DNA of 64,000 nt from contig JBBFLE010000016.1 in the NCBI GenBank assembly GCA_037481695.1, positions 21,217 to 85,216 on the forward strand. Reading direction: 5' to 3'. The translations under genes were made by a program, and so were the position numbers. The DNA is from a bacterium. Its GTDB lineage: Bacteria; Desulfobacterota; Desulfocorpusculales; Desulfocorpusculum. The notes beneath the pieces were generated by a model. The model worked only from the letters and a program-made list of their open reading frames with translations. It was not told the origin of the DNA and ran no database searches. Shown in pieces: positions 1 to 13,531 of this stretch (position 1 is its first letter; each line of letters begins with the position of its first letter).

Positions 1-1
1 T

Positions 2-238
2 GCCATTGACTTCAAGGAACTCAAGAAACACACCCGCGAGATCCTCAGCAGCCTGGACCACGCTTTCCTGAATGAATTGGAGCCCTTCCAGCAATTGAAC
101 CCATCCTCGGAGAACATAGCTCGTTTCATATTCCAGGGCCTGAGGGAAAGGCTTGCGGGCACAGACCTGTCAGTGATGAGGGTGAATGTGTGGGAGTCTG
201 ATCATTCCTGTGCTTCGTATTTGGGAGAAGAGCCATGA
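2..238 (+). CDS. queD: 6-pyruvoyl-tetrahydropterin synthase / QueD family, C-terminal part
   Basis: The reading frame enters from the left edge and stops at 236-238; 78 residues are visible. They contain the family's SENIA stretch (near visible residue 35) and the late VWESDHS segment ending in SYLGEEP, which match the C-terminal half of QueD/PTPS enzymes. In bacteria QueD makes 6-carboxytetrahydropterin from dihydroneopterin triphosphate for queuosine and related deazapurines. The stop overlaps the ATG of the following folE2 (ATGA), so the two are translationally coupled, and FolE2 would supply the substrate. The N-terminal zinc histidines lie outside the window, so QueD cannot be told from a PTPS-III folate enzyme here. 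Confidence 0.8.
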   Translation, partial: AIDFKELKKHTREILSSLDHAFLNELEPFQQLNPSSENIARFIFQGLRERLAGTDLSVMRVNVWESDHSCASYLGEEP

Positions 239-1065
239 TCGATGTTCAAAACCAGCGCGATCACAGAAACATAGACATCCAAAAAGTGGGAATAAAAAAC
301 ATTCGCTATCCCATTACGGTCCTGGACAAGGCCAATGGAACCCAGAACACAGTGGCCAGCATAAACATGTACGTGAACCTGCCCAGGCATTTCAAGGGCA
401 CACACATGAGCAGATTCGTGGAGGTCCTCAATGCCCACCGACACAAGATAAACCTGAAGCACTTCGGGGTGATCCTGGAAGACCTGCGCAAGGCCTTGAA
501 GGCTCAAAGCGCCCATATGCAGATCTCCTTTCCCTACTTTCTGGAGAAGCGAGCACCTGTGTCCGGTGCACCCGGGCTCATGGAATACGCATGCGAGTTT
601 TCAGGCTCTGTGGGGGATACGAGGGTTTTTCTGGTGGGAGTCTCGGTCCCGGTAACCACCCTTTGCCCCTGCTCCAAGGAAATAAGCTCCAGAGGATCAC
701 ACAACCAAAGAGGCGTCGTATCAGTGAGAGTCTCGTACAGGCGTTTTTTCTGGATAGAGGATCTCATACAGACCGTTGAGGAATGCGCTTCTTGCGACGT
801 TTACGCCATCCTCAAGAGGCCAGACGAAAAATTCGTCACCGAAAAAGCCTATGACAATCCCACCTTTGTGGAAGATGTGGTCAGGAATGTGGCCACAAAA
901 CTGGATTTAGACCCTAATTTCGAGGCCTACAGCGTGGAGGCCGAGAACTTCGAGAGCATACACAACCACAGCGCCTATGCCTACCTGGAAAAACTGCCCA
1001 ATGGGCTGAAAGAGGCATGGGCTTCCCTGGAAGTATTGCCCCGAAGGATAGAGGCCATCATCTGA
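235..1065 (+). CDS. folE2: GTP cyclohydrolase IB (FolE2/MptA type)
   Basis: 276 aa, the usual length for FolE2. It opens the GTP ring to give dihydroneopterin triphosphate, the entry to folate and queuosine synthesis, and is the metal-flexible alternative to FolE. The family signature is clear: HFKGTHMSRF (residues 52-61), the metal-site cysteines in TTLCPCSKEIS (C144/C146) followed by GSHNQRG, and the C-terminal SVEAENFESIHNHSAYA. The ATG overlaps the queD stop by 4 bp, so no separate ribosome-binding site is needed. Confidence 0.93.
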   Translation: MIDVQNQRDHRNIDIQKVGIKNIRYPITVLDKANGTQNTVASINMYVNLPRHFKGTHMSRFVEVLNAHRHKINLKHFGVILEDLRKALKAQSAHMQISFPYFLEKRAPVSGAPGLMEYACEFSGSVGDTRVFLVGVSVPVTTLCPCSKEISSRGSHNQRGVVSVRVSYRRFFWIEDLIQTVEECASCDVYAILKRPDEKFVTEKAYDNPTFVEDVVRNVATKLDLDPNFEAYSVEAENFESIHNHSAYAYLEKLPNGLKEAWASLEVLPRRIEAII

Positions 1066-1146
1066 CTCGTCTTGCTCCCACAAGATGCACAAAACTGCCC
1101 CACAGCAATCAAGACTCCAAGTCCTGGGAGCTTATCTGAGACTCTC

Positions 1147-1407
1147 TCAAAAGGGGCACAGATCCCCGACCTCTTTCAGGGAAATCACTTCCTGCCTGGA
1201 GAGCTCCCTAATGGGAACCTCCTTGGCCAGCGCTCTTATGAGCTCTTCCAGTTCCTCCTCCATGTGAGGCGAGAGCAAGATTTCCACCAGGCCCATTTTT
1301 CCATCCAGGGTGCGCACTACCCCCAGCCCCTCATAGGCGTGTATCACAAATCCCACGTAAGCTATCTCCTCAGGCGGGAGCATGAAATAACGGGCCTTGT
1401 CCCTCAT
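1147..1407 (-). CDS. DUF4911 domain protein
   Basis: 86 aa on the opposite strand between folE2 and the DUF1786 gene. The sequence (PPEEIAYVGFVIHAYEGLGVVRTLDG, then a short acidic C-terminal helix with ELIRAL) resembles small DUF4911 proteins of delta-proteobacteria, whose function is not known to me. No membrane segment, signal peptide or cysteine cluster is present. The 96-bp gap to the divergent gene at 1504 would hold both promoters. Family recognition is by eye. Confidence 0.65.
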   Translation of the reverse strand: MRDKARYFMLPPEEIAYVGFVIHAYEGLGVVRTLDGKMGLVEILLSPHMEEELEELIRALAKEVPIRELSRQEVISLKEVGDLCPF

Positions 1408-1503
1408 GGCATAAGGGGTTCCTTTTACCGAGGCATTTCTTGAAGCCTGGGTTCTTTTGCGACTAGAATAACCAAGGAAATTCTATCAGAAAAGGGTTGA
1501 CTC

Positions 1504-4604
<3,101 letters not shown>

Positions 4605-4939
4605 CCCCCTGTCTTCAGGATTACGTAATGGGCCTAGGCTCACAATGTCTTGGAAGAAGCTGTCTTGTGCTCCAATGCAAGGTAATTTCCATATGGGGCT
4701 CTGCCCGGCCCAGGCCGCAAGACGCATCAGGGGGCATGGGGTTGGTGGCGTAGCACCCAAGAGGGTTTGTGAATTAGAAGCACCAAGAACCGATGCCATT
4801 TCGGTTAGAGGCTTTGGGTGGGAGCAAAAGAAAATTCCGGCTCTTATCACATGCAAAGAAATGCTTCTTGGAGAATTCTTGGTCAGGATCCACTTTTCTT
4901 AAATGATTCAGGCTGATAGGATGCACCGGGAGGCTGGCC
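4605..4939. other. 335-bp intergenic stretch, nothing supported
   Basis: Between ligA and the acylphosphatase gene. An 85-codon reading frame (4645-4902, +) has no ribosome-binding site and an unprotein-like composition. I see no tRNA, terminator with a T-run, or repeat. Confidence 0.5.
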
Positions 4940-5221
4940 ATGGAGGATTCGGTACAGGCACATGTGTGGATCTCGGGGAGGGTCCAGGGGGTTTTCTTTA
5001 GGTCCAACACCCAGCAACAGGCCCAAGCCAGGGGGCTTAGAGGCTGGGTTAGAAATCTTCCCGATGGAAGGGTGGAGGCTGTTTTCCAAGGAGACCCAAA
5101 GAAAGTGGAGGAAATGCTCCATTGGTGTCATCAAGGCCCCTCGGGGGCCTGGGTGAAAGAGGTGGAGGTGATATGGGAGACGCCCGCACAGAATCTTGCG
5201 GGGTTTCGCATAGCGTATTGA
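4940..5221 (+). CDS. acyP: acylphosphatase
   Basis: 93 aa, normal length. It hydrolyses carboxyl-phosphate bonds in small acyl phosphates. The two signature blocks are intact: GRVQGVFFR (residues 13-21) with the phosphate-binding R21, and GWVRNLPDG with the catalytic N39; the C-terminal FRIAY closes the ferredoxin-like fold. The start ATG is preceded by GGAGGCTGGCC, an acceptable ribosome-binding site. It stands alone, 56 bp before the LysR gene. Confidence 0.93.
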   Translation: MEDSVQAHVWISGRVQGVFFRSNTQQQAQARGLRGWVRNLPDGRVEAVFQGDPKKVEEMLHWCHQGPSGAWVKEVEVIWETPAQNLAGFRIAY

Positions 5222-5277
5222 CCGGGCTGATGGAAAAATGATAAGCACCCCCAAGATCCCCTAGGAAGGAAGACGAG

Positions 5278-6183
5278 ATGGAGCTTCGTCACATAAGGCT
5301 CCTTTGCCTGATACTGGAGCAAGGAAGCGTCTCGGCTGCAGCCAAGTCAGCCGGGCTGGGCCAGCCCACGGTGAGCCAGCATTTGCGCTCTTTGGAACAG
5401 GAGCTGGGCATTTTGCTTTTCGAAAGAAGAGGCCGAAGAATAGTGCCCACCGAGGCGGCACGAGTTTTCCACCCTTATGCCAGGCAGGCCATTCAGATAC
5501 TTGAAAACGGCCGCCGGGCCCTGGATGAGCATCTGGGACTCGTGAGGGGAAAACTAAAGCTGGCCGGAAGTACCATACCCGGCCATTACATCCTTCCTCC
5601 CATAATGGCTGACTTCCATTCTCGATTCCCTGGAGTGGAGATGTGCCTGCAGGTGGGTGATACACAGTGGGTGGTGGAAAGGGTAAAAGGAGCGGATGTG
5701 GAAATTGGATTCGTAGGGGCCAAGATGGAGCAGGAGGGCTTGAGCTTTGAGCCCTTTGCCAAAGACGAGTTGGTGCTGGTCGTTCCATCCGGCCATGAGC
5801 TGGCAGGGAAAAGGCTGGACCTGGAGGGTCTGAAACAATTGCCTCTAGTATCCAGGGAGCAGGGTTCTGGAACTCGCAAGAACTGGGAAGAGCACCTGAG
5901 GAGGGCTGGCGTTGATCTGGATGAGCTTAAGATAGTGGCTGAATTGGGAAGCACCGAGGCCGTGCTCAGAGCGGTGGAGGCTGGAATGGGTGGAGCCGTA
6001 GTCTCCATCTGGGCTGCTCAGGGCCATCTGGTGCGCGGAGAGTTGCAAAAGGTGCATTTATTTCTAGGAAAGATGGGCAGAACCTTCTACATGGTCACCC
6101 ACACATCCCGTCCATTGTCTCCTTCGGCCCAGAAATTTCTGCAATTGAGCAAGGCGGCGGCGCCCCTGGAGAAGCTCCCATGA
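5278..6183 (+). CDS. LysR-family transcriptional regulator
   Basis: 301 aa. N-terminal winged helix-turn-helix (residues 1-60: GSVSAAAKSAGLGQPTVSQHLRSLEQELGILLFERRGR) followed by a periplasmic-binding-like effector domain (from about residue 90). The recognition helix and effector domain resemble the CysB/YeiE-like branch, but the effector cannot be read from sequence. An AAGGAAG ribosome-binding site precedes the ATG. The stop overlaps the start of the cysteine desulfurase gene (ATGA), so the regulator and enzyme are made together, suggesting control linked to cysteine or sulfur supply. Confidence 0.92.
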   Translation: MELRHIRLLCLILEQGSVSAAAKSAGLGQPTVSQHLRSLEQELGILLFERRGRRIVPTEAARVFHPYARQAIQILENGRRALDEHLGLVRGKLKLAGSTIPGHYILPPIMADFHSRFPGVEMCLQVGDTQWVVERVKGADVEIGFVGAKMEQEGLSFEPFAKDELVLVVPSGHELAGKRLDLEGLKQLPLVSREQGSGTRKNWEEHLRRAGVDLDELKIVAELGSTEAVLRAVEAGMGGAVVSIWAAQGHLVRGELQKVHLFLGKMGRTFYMVTHTSRPLSPSAQKFLQLSKAAAPLEKLP

Positions 6184-7385
6184 CTCAGCATCCTCCAGCA
6201 GGGATCCCATTCCCGCAGCCTTGCCGGGATGGACGACAACTCATGTACATGGACAATGCCGCCACATCATTTCCCAAGGCCCCCGGTGTGGCCAGGGCCG
6301 TGGCAGATTATTTGGAACATGTAGGGGCCAGCGCCGGCAGGGGAGCTCACCGTTTGGCCCGTAAGGCCGAAAGTCTCCTGTGGGATACCCGCAGCTTGCT
6401 GGCCAACTTGCTTGGAGTCTCTGATCCCAGCAGAGTGGTCTTTGCTCTCAATGTCACCCAGGCACTGAACATGGCTTTGTTTGGACTGCTGAGAGACAAA
6501 GACCACGTGGTTACAACTTCCATGGAGCACAATTCGGTGATGAGGCCTCTACGCCACCTGGAGAAGGTGCGCAATATCAAGATATCCATTGCTCAGGCAG
6601 ACCATGATGGCATCGTGGATCCTCAAAGCATAATCGACCTGATCCGCCCCCAGACCCGATTGGTGGTTATGAACCATGCATCCAATGTAACCGGAGGAAT
6701 TCTTCCTGTTGAGGCAGTGGCAAAGGCCAAGGGCAACACCATCCTGCTTGTGGATGGGGCACAGACCGCTGGAGCGGTACCCATCCACATGGAGCAATGG
6801 GGAGTGGATCTATTGGCTTTCACCGGACACAAGTCCCTCTTGGGGCCTCCGGGCGTAGGCGGGCTTTGCCTGGCACCCCACGTGCAGGTCCCACCCCTTA
6901 TCCACGGTGGCACAGGGACCAGCTCCGAAAGCCCTTATCAGCCTTTGGAGCTTCCCCTGGCCATGGAGGCCGGGACCCATAACATGGCTGGCATAGCCGG
7001 CCTGAGGTCTGCTGTTTCCTATATCCTGGAAAGGGGCGTGAAATCCATTCAGGAGCATGAGGGAAGACTCCTGGGAAGGCTTCTGGAGGGTTTGAAGGAG
7101 ATCCAGGGGTTAAAGGTTTACGGACCCAAGGGCCTGCAAAACAGAGTACCTGTGGTATCCATAAACCTAGGAGGCATGCACCCGGACCATCTGGCCACGG
7201 TCCTGGAGGAAGGCTTTGGAATCCTGGTCAGGTCCGGACTGCACTGCTCTCCCAACGCCCACAAGACTTTGGGCACTTTCCCAGAAGGTACTGTGCGCAT
7301 CTCCCTGGGACCCTGGCATGAGGATCAACATGTAGAAAAACTGTTGGAGGCCCTAAAGGAGATCTCCGCCCAGTTGGGTTACTGA
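6180..7385 (+). CDS. cysteine desulfurase, class V aminotransferase family
   Basis: 401 aa. PLP enzyme releasing sulfur from cysteine as a protein persulfide. Visible: MDNAATSFPKAP (from residue 24), H117 in SMEHNSV stacking on PLP, DGAQ (D192, Q195), the PLP lysine K218 in FTGHKSLLGPPG and the persulfide cysteine C356 in RSGLHCSPNAHK. The pattern is closer to the SufS/Csd-like group of stand-alone desulfurases than to IscS. No SufU/IscU scaffold lies beside it. Start overlaps the LysR stop; the first 21 residues are not conserved family sequence, so an internal start at M22/M24 is possible. Confidence 0.9.
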   Translation: MTQHPPAGIPFPQPCRDGRQLMYMDNAATSFPKAPGVARAVADYLEHVGASAGRGAHRLARKAESLLWDTRSLLANLLGVSDPSRVVFALNVTQALNMALFGLLRDKDHVVTTSMEHNSVMRPLRHLEKVRNIKISIAQADHDGIVDPQSIIDLIRPQTRLVVMNHASNVTGGILPVEAVAKAKGNTILLVDGAQTAGAVPIHMEQWGVDLLAFTGHKSLLGPPGVGGLCLAPHVQVPPLIHGGTGTSSESPYQPLELPLAMEAGTHNMAGIAGLRSAVSYILERGVKSIQEHEGRLLGRLLEGLKEIQGLKVYGPKGLQNRVPVVSINLGGMHPDHLATVLEEGFGILVRSGLHCSPNAHKTLGTFPEGTVRISLGPWHEDQHVEKLLEALKEISAQLGY

Positions 7386-7559
7386 AAAAAACAAAGTGGT
7401 TTGTCAGGGATTTTTGAGTAATGACCCGTGAAGTGTAACTAATAGCCTGGGTGAGCCTTGGAGGATAATCCAGGTTGTAGCCGTTCTCATTATTGCCCTT
7501 GAAGCTCATCCCAAGCTCCTTCTAGCCTTGGAGCATTATCCCGGCTATCATGGAACCCC

Positions 7560-8747
7560 ATGAGGCGAGTTCTAGACAGATATATCATGAGAGAAATGGC
7601 GGGTCCCTTCGGCCTGATCCTGGCGGTTTTTCTGTTCGTCCTGCTCATGGGCCGCATGATCAAGATAGTTGAGATGATAGTCCGACAAGGGGTGGGAGCC
7701 CTGGACGTGATTCGTCTCTTGGTATACTTGATGCCTTCTTTCTTGCCTCTGGCCGTTCCCATGGCAACCCTCATTGCGGTGGTGATCTGCTTCTCGAGGC
7801 TCTCCTCGGACATGGAAATAACGGCCATGAAGGCCTCGGGCATCAGCCTGTACCAGATGTTGCCGCCGGTGGTAATCTTCTCAGGAACCATGTGCCTGTT
7901 CACCTTGTTTCTCACCCTGGAGGGAGCTCCCTGGGGTGCTTACGCCTTCAGGGAAATGGTCTTTCAGCTGGCCAAAAAACATGTATCTGTATCCATCAAG
8001 GAGGGAGTCTTCAACGAGCTCATGCCGGGGCTGGTGATCTATGCAGAGCGCATTCGACTGGAAGACGGCCTCATGGAAGGAATTTTTGTGCACGATCAGC
8101 ATTCCTCTCAGGTGCCAGTGCAGATCCTGGCCAAGAAGGGAATGCTCCTCCAAGACAAGGAGACTGGCCTGGCTTTGCTCCTGGAAAATGGTACTGTTTA
8201 CCAGGCCTCCCCCAAAGAGGGCAAGCTTCGTCAGGTCAATTTTGAAAGCTACAAGCTGGACTTGGAACTCTCCATGGCCAGCGCTCAAGAGAAAATAAAA
8301 GGCAAGCGTGCAGAAGAATGGGACCTCAGTGGGATGATCTCCCAGATAAGGGGCAGACTCTCCAAAGGCAAGGGGCTGTCCAGGGATCTACTCATTGAAA
8401 TCCACAGAAGGTTGGCTATTCCTGTGGGTTGCTTTATTTACGGAATCCTGGCCTTTCCCCTGGCCCTCCAGTCCGGGCCCAGGGGTCGATCCCATGGATT
8501 TGTGCTGGGGATGTCGGCCATAGTTCTGTATTACATGATCTTCTCGGCAGGAAGAACCCTGGCTGAAACAGGGAAAGTTCCTGCCTGGGTGGGCATCTGG
8601 TTTGCGAACTTTCTTTTTGGGATCATGAGCCTGACACTCCTGGTCAGGACAGCCAGAGAGAGGCCATCGGCGGTCCTCATGCGGATTAACGCCATTTTTG
8701 ATTTCTTACAACGCGTCTTGGCCAGGACCCTAGGGGGACGAGAATGA
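7560..8747 (+). CDS. lptF: LPS export permease LptF
   Basis: 395 aa, YjgP/YjgQ family. Part of the LptBFG inner-membrane ABC transporter that extracts lipopolysaccharide and passes it to LptC/LptA. N-terminal membrane helices (about residues 12-32, 50-75, 100-120), a periplasmic beta-jellyroll domain (about 135-275) and three C-terminal helices (after residue 280, RLAIPVGCFIYGILAFPLAL). Stop and start of the next gene overlap (ATGA), the normal lptF-lptG layout. It indicates a Gram-negative, LPS-bearing envelope. Confidence 0.92.
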   Translation: MRRVLDRYIMREMAGPFGLILAVFLFVLLMGRMIKIVEMIVRQGVGALDVIRLLVYLMPSFLPLAVPMATLIAVVICFSRLSSDMEITAMKASGISLYQMLPPVVIFSGTMCLFTLFLTLEGAPWGAYAFREMVFQLAKKHVSVSIKEGVFNELMPGLVIYAERIRLEDGLMEGIFVHDQHSSQVPVQILAKKGMLLQDKETGLALLLENGTVYQASPKEGKLRQVNFESYKLDLELSMASAQEKIKGKRAEEWDLSGMISQIRGRLSKGKGLSRDLLIEIHRRLAIPVGCFIYGILAFPLALQSGPRGRSHGFVLGMSAIVLYYMIFSAGRTLAETGKVPAWVGIWFANFLFGIMSLTLLVRTARERPSAVLMRINAIFDFLQRVLARTLGGRE

Positions 8748-9880
8748 GCCTCCTTTTCCGGTATGTACTGAAGGAAAACGCCAAAGTACTTGGGTGGATC
8801 TTCGGGGTCTTGCTGCTTCTGTGTTTTCTCATAGACTTCTTTGAGCGCTGGGATGATCTCCTGGAACATGATGTTGCGACCTCCCTGGGTCTTTATTACA
8901 TGGCCTGCAGGATTCCCCAGTATGTGGTTTACATCATCCCAGTCTCAATGCTTTTGAGCAGTTTCATAACCTTGGGGCTCATGGGCAGGAGGAACGAGCT
9001 CATTGCTTTGAAGGCCTCTGGGGCAGGAGGGCTGCTCATCGTACGACCTATGCTGATAACAGCCGGGCTTCTTTGCGTGGTTTCATTTTTCTGGGCCGAG
9101 TCATTGGTCCCTGAGGCCAACCGGGAGGCCGCCAGGATATGGCAGATGGAAGTCAAGAAGACTTCTCAACGCAGTATAGTCACCGGCTCGGAGGTATGGC
9201 TTAAGAGCCCCTTTGCACAAGGCATGACCTTTTACCGTATAGGGTTTCTCCCGGTCAATCAAAGCTCTTTGCCAGGCCCGGGGAAAGAAGAACCCACCTT
9301 GGTGCTCAAGGAAGTTACACTGCTTCGTCTGGACAGGGAGTTCAGGCTCCTGCAAAGGGTGGATGCCCGAGAGATGTCTTGGGAGGGGCAACAGTGGTCA
9401 TTCTCTGACGGAATCCAGTGGAATTCCGAGAGCCTGGATGAAAGAGGGCCCAGAGTGGAGCGCTTTGAGAAAAAAACCCTGTCCCTGCCTGAGAAGCCTG
9501 AGGACTTTCAATGGGTGCGGCAAGAGGTGGAGACCATGGGTTTTTTCCAACTAAGAGAATACGTGGAGAGGGCCCGGCGTGAAGGTTTTGAGAACACATC
9601 CCAGGTGACGGATCTTCATTTCAAGGTTGCAAGCGCCCTGTTCTCGTTGGTGACAGCGCTTTTCACGATTCCCCTTGCCATGCGGATCCCGCCCCGGGCA
9701 GGTGGGCTGGCCTTGGGAGTGATCCTCTCCATGGGCATAGGATTCCTGTACTATCTTGTTCTGGCCTTGGGCCTGGCTTTGGGACGTAGCGGAGCTCTTG
9801 CGCCTTTTCCGGCAGCTTGGGGGGCAAATCTGTTGTTCGGCTCGGTGGGGCTTTGGTGGATTCTTCATATGAGGCAATGA
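8744..9880 (+). CDS. lptG: LPS export permease LptG
   Basis: 378 aa, second YjgP/YjgQ permease, coupled to lptF. Same architecture: helices at the N-terminus (FGVLLLLCFLIDFFERWDDLLEH), the loop with LIALKASGAG characteristic of LptG, a periplasmic domain in the middle, and C-terminal helices (ALFTIPLAMRIPPRAGG, GIGFLYYLVLALGLALG). The ATPase LptB and the periplasmic components are not in the window. Confidence 0.92.
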   Translation: MSLLFRYVLKENAKVLGWIFGVLLLLCFLIDFFERWDDLLEHDVATSLGLYYMACRIPQYVVYIIPVSMLLSSFITLGLMGRRNELIALKASGAGGLLIVRPMLITAGLLCVVSFFWAESLVPEANREAARIWQMEVKKTSQRSIVTGSEVWLKSPFAQGMTFYRIGFLPVNQSSLPGPGKEEPTLVLKEVTLLRLDREFRLLQRVDAREMSWEGQQWSFSDGIQWNSESLDERGPRVERFEKKTLSLPEKPEDFQWVRQEVETMGFFQLREYVERARREGFENTSQVTDLHFKVASALFSLVTALFTIPLAMRIPPRAGGLALGVILSMGIGFLYYLVLALGLALGRSGALAPFPAAWGANLLFGSVGLWWILHMRQ

Positions 9881-10080
9881 GTTAAGTGACCACCCGAAAT
9901 TCTCCATCCCCCGTGGAGCATAGAAAAGGGGGTCCTGGCATCAGGGCCTGGAAGCCCCCTCATTTGGCAAGTATGTATGGCAGCAAACCTGAAGAATTCA
10001 ATGAATTGGGAGCTGGGGGCCGAATCTATGCTGGCAAGAGCCTTCGGCCCTCGCAGAGCCTCCTTTAATCTGGGGATGTC
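9881..10080. other. convergent intergenic region, no clear terminator
   Basis: 200 bp between the ends of lptG (+) and ahcY (-). G-run and C-run segments around 9927-9960 could pair, but I see no clean stem followed by a T-run. No gene. Confidence 0.4.
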
Positions 10081-11388
<1,308 letters not shown>

Positions 11389-11402
11389 TCAGAAGCCCTT
11401 TT

Positions 11403-12560
11403 TCAGAGCCCGGCAGCCCTCCTGAGTTGCTCTGCCTTGTCCGTACGCTCCCAAGTGAAATCCGGATCCTGACGGCCGAAGTGCCCGTAACAGGCAGTCT
11501 TTTTGTACACAGGCCTCAGAAGGCTCAGGTGGTGGATCATGTCAGAAGGCTTGAAGCTGAAAAAATCCCTTATGAGCTGGGCGATCCTATCAGAAGGAAT
11601 GCGGCCCGTGCCATACGTGTTCACATTAATGGAGACAGGCTCTGCCCGGCCTATGGTGTAGGCCACCTGTACCTCGCACTCCTCTGCAAGCCCCGCAGCG
11701 ACTATGTTCTTGGCAACATATCTGGCCATATAGGAGCCGCTTCGGTCCACCTTGGAGGGATCCTTGCCTGAAAAACATCCTCCACCGTGGCTGCCCCTGC
11801 CTCCGTAGGTGTCCACAACTATCTTACGGCCTGTGAGACCACAGTCCCCCATGGGGCCTCCTATGACAAACCTTCCGGTGGTGTTTACAAAGTAACGTGT
11901 GTGTTCATCCAACATGCCCTCGGGTATGGCCTTGCGAATCACTTCTTCCAAGATGGCCTCTCGCAGCGTGCCAATTTCCACATCCGGACGATGCTGGGCA
12001 GCCACCACCACCGAGTCCACACGCACGGGCTTTCTGTTCTCATACTGAACAGTGACTTGGGACTTGCCGTCCGGTCTAAGGAAATCCAGTATTCCCTGCT
12101 TTCTAACCTCGGCCAGCCTCCTGGTGACGCTATGGGCCAGCATTATGGGCATTGGCATGAGCTCCTTTGTTTCGGTGCAGGCATATCCGAACATGATCCC
12201 CTGGTCCCCTGCACCCTGCTCTTCTTGGCCATTGACCCCCAGGGCTATGTCTGGGGATTGTTGGTCTATAGAGGTAAGCACCGCACAGGTCTCCCAGTCA
12301 AAGCCCATGGAAGAGTTGCTGTAACCTATCTCTTTGATGGTCTGGCGCACGATTTGGGGCATGTCCACGTAGCAGCTTGTGGTGATTTCCCCGGCTATTA
12401 TGGCCAAACCCGTTGTGACCAAGGTCTCACATGCCACCCTGCAAAAAGGATCCTGCTCCATTATGGCATCCAAGATGGCATCAGATATCTGATCCGCCAC
12501 CTTGTCAGGGTGGCCTTCTGTGACCGACTCCGATGTGAAAAGGTAGCTCTTCATGCCCAT
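11403..12560 (-). CDS. metK: S-adenosylmethionine synthetase
   Basis: 385 aa. Makes SAM from methionine and ATP. Visible: [12 protein letters not shown] (H17), the ATP motif [12 protein letters not shown], and the loop [18 protein letters not shown]-terminal DFTWE and KAEQLR are standard. The ATG at 12560 has GGAGG 7 nt upstream. It heads the metK-ahcY operon. I looked for a SAM or SAH riboswitch in the leader and saw none, only short hairpins (separate entry). Confidence 0.97.
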   Translation of the reverse strand: MGMKSYLFTSESVTEGHPDKVADQISDAILDAIMEQDPFCRVACETLVTTGLAIIAGEITTSCYVDMPQIVRQTIKEIGYSNSSMGFDWETCAVLTSIDQQSPDIALGVNGQEEQGAGDQGIMFGYACTETKELMPMPIMLAHSVTRRLAEVRKQGILDFLRPDGKSQVTVQYENRKPVRVDSVVVAAQHRPDVEIGTLREAILEEVIRKAIPEGMLDEHTRYFVNTTGRFVIGGPMGDCGLTGRKIVVDTYGGRGSHGGGCFSGKDPSKVDRSGSYMARYVAKNIVAAGLAEECEVQVAYTIGRAEPVSINVNTYGTGRIPSDRIAQLIRDFFSFKPSDMIHHLSLLRPVYKKTACYGHFGRQDPDFTWERTDKAEQLRRAAGL

Positions 12561-12609
12561 GCTGAATCCTCCGGTTGGAGCCTTTGAGACCCGGTTTTGT
12601 ATTCAGATT

Positions 12610-12650
12610 CCATGAGCGCTTTGCTCATGGCGCATAAGGCTTCAGGCCTT
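12610..12650 (-). promoter_or_regulatory. two hairpins in the metK leader region
   Basis: An exact 8-bp inverted repeat, CCATGAGC with a 5-nt loop (12610-12630), and next to it AAGGC-TTCAG-GCCTT (12636-12650). Both lie 50-90 bp upstream of metK on its transcript side. Neither is followed by a clear U-run, and neither matches SAM or SAH riboswitch cores that I know. They may be a protein-binding site or leader structure; function is unknown. Confidence 0.4.
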
Positions 12651-12948
12651 CTAGGTCCTCTTTAGGGGCCTCTACGAAAAAGGGTGAAAGACCTTCATGG
12701 TCCCCACCCATCAAGTGAACTTCTGTTTTGTACCATGCCCCTTGCCCCATGGCAAGTGTGCCTATGGACAAAGGCTTCCATTTGGCATAATAGCGCTGGC
12801 AAGGCCCTGGCGTACAAGGGCTGTTGGAAATTTGCGTGTTATGCTGGTCCTGAGGCTTGGCTCAAAGATGATTTCAAAGGGAGCCACGAAGCTAAAAGGC
12901 AATCTGGAGTCCCGAACGCGAAGTTCATCACTGGGGAGGATCGATACC
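12651..12948. other. divergent intergenic region
   Basis: About 300 bp between the metK leader and the start of the decarboxylase-like gene. An upstream extension of that gene's reading frame (from 12697) lacks family sequence. Promoters for both directions should lie here, but I cannot place them with confidence. Confidence 0.4.
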
Positions 12949-13332
12949 ATGGGAGACGATTTGTTCAAGAAAGGCTTGGAGATACGCAGGGAGATTCTTG
13001 GGGCAGATTACGTGGACCAGTCCATTTCCAAGGCCGATGAATTCAGCCTTCCTCTACAGGAACTGGTGACCGAATACTATTGGGGGGTGGTCTGGGCCCG
13101 TCCTGGTCTGGATAGAAAGACCAGGAGCCTTATAAACCTGGCCATGCTGACAGCCTTGAATCGGCCCCATGAGATCAAGCTCCACGTAAGAGGGGCCCTA
13201 AACAATGGCTGCACCAGGGAGCAGATCAGGGAGGTTTTCTTGCAGTGCGCCATATACTGCGGTGTTCCCGCAGCAATGGACGGCATGCGCCTTGCCAGCC
13301 AGGTATTCCAAGAGATGGAATCCAAGAAATAG
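12949..13332 (+). CDS. carboxymuconolactone decarboxylase family protein (AhpD-like fold)
   Basis: 127 aa from the ATG at 12949, preceded by GGGGAGGA at about 8 nt; the frame is open further upstream but that part is not conserved. The sequence matches 4-carboxymuconolactone decarboxylase-type proteins: RKTRSLINLAMLTALNRPHEIKLHVRGALNNGCTREQIREVFLQCAIYCGVPAAMDG. It has one cysteine in FLQCAIYCG rather than the CxxC of peroxidatic AhpD, favouring a hydrolytic/decarboxylase or unknown role. No aromatic-degradation genes are nearby, so the substrate is open. Confidence 0.88.
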   Translation: MGDDLFKKGLEIRREILGADYVDQSISKADEFSLPLQELVTEYYWGVVWARPGLDRKTRSLINLAMLTALNRPHEIKLHVRGALNNGCTREQIREVFLQCAIYCGVPAAMDGMRLASQVFQEMESKK

Positions 13333-13434
13333 CAAAGGATCCTTGTCTTGCGATTGGGAATCTTACGAAGGCCATGGGCCTCAAAGGGACCCTGAAAAGA
13401 TCTTTCTATCCAGTAACAGGCACCGAAGAGTCCA

Positions 13435-13460
13435 ACCCTGAGGGCTTAGGCCCCCAGGGT
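13435..13460. terminator. candidate bidirectional terminator hairpin
   Basis: An 11-bp inverted repeat with one mismatch (13435-13445 and 13450-13460) around the loop TTAG, GC-rich, between two convergent genes. It lacks a proper T-run, so termination is inferred mainly from position. Confidence 0.4.
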
Positions 13461-13531
13461 CGACTTTCTGGGTGAGAGTTGGGGCAGCTTAATTACCCTG
13501 ATCACCTTTTTAGTAAAATGCTGAAAGGCTG

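Noticed and set aside
4645..4902. 85-codon frame between ligA and the acylphosphatase gene
   Set aside because: No ribosome-binding site, odd composition, no recognisable domain.
12561..12700. SAM or SAH riboswitch before metK
   Set aside because: I could not find the conserved cores of these classes, only simple hairpins.
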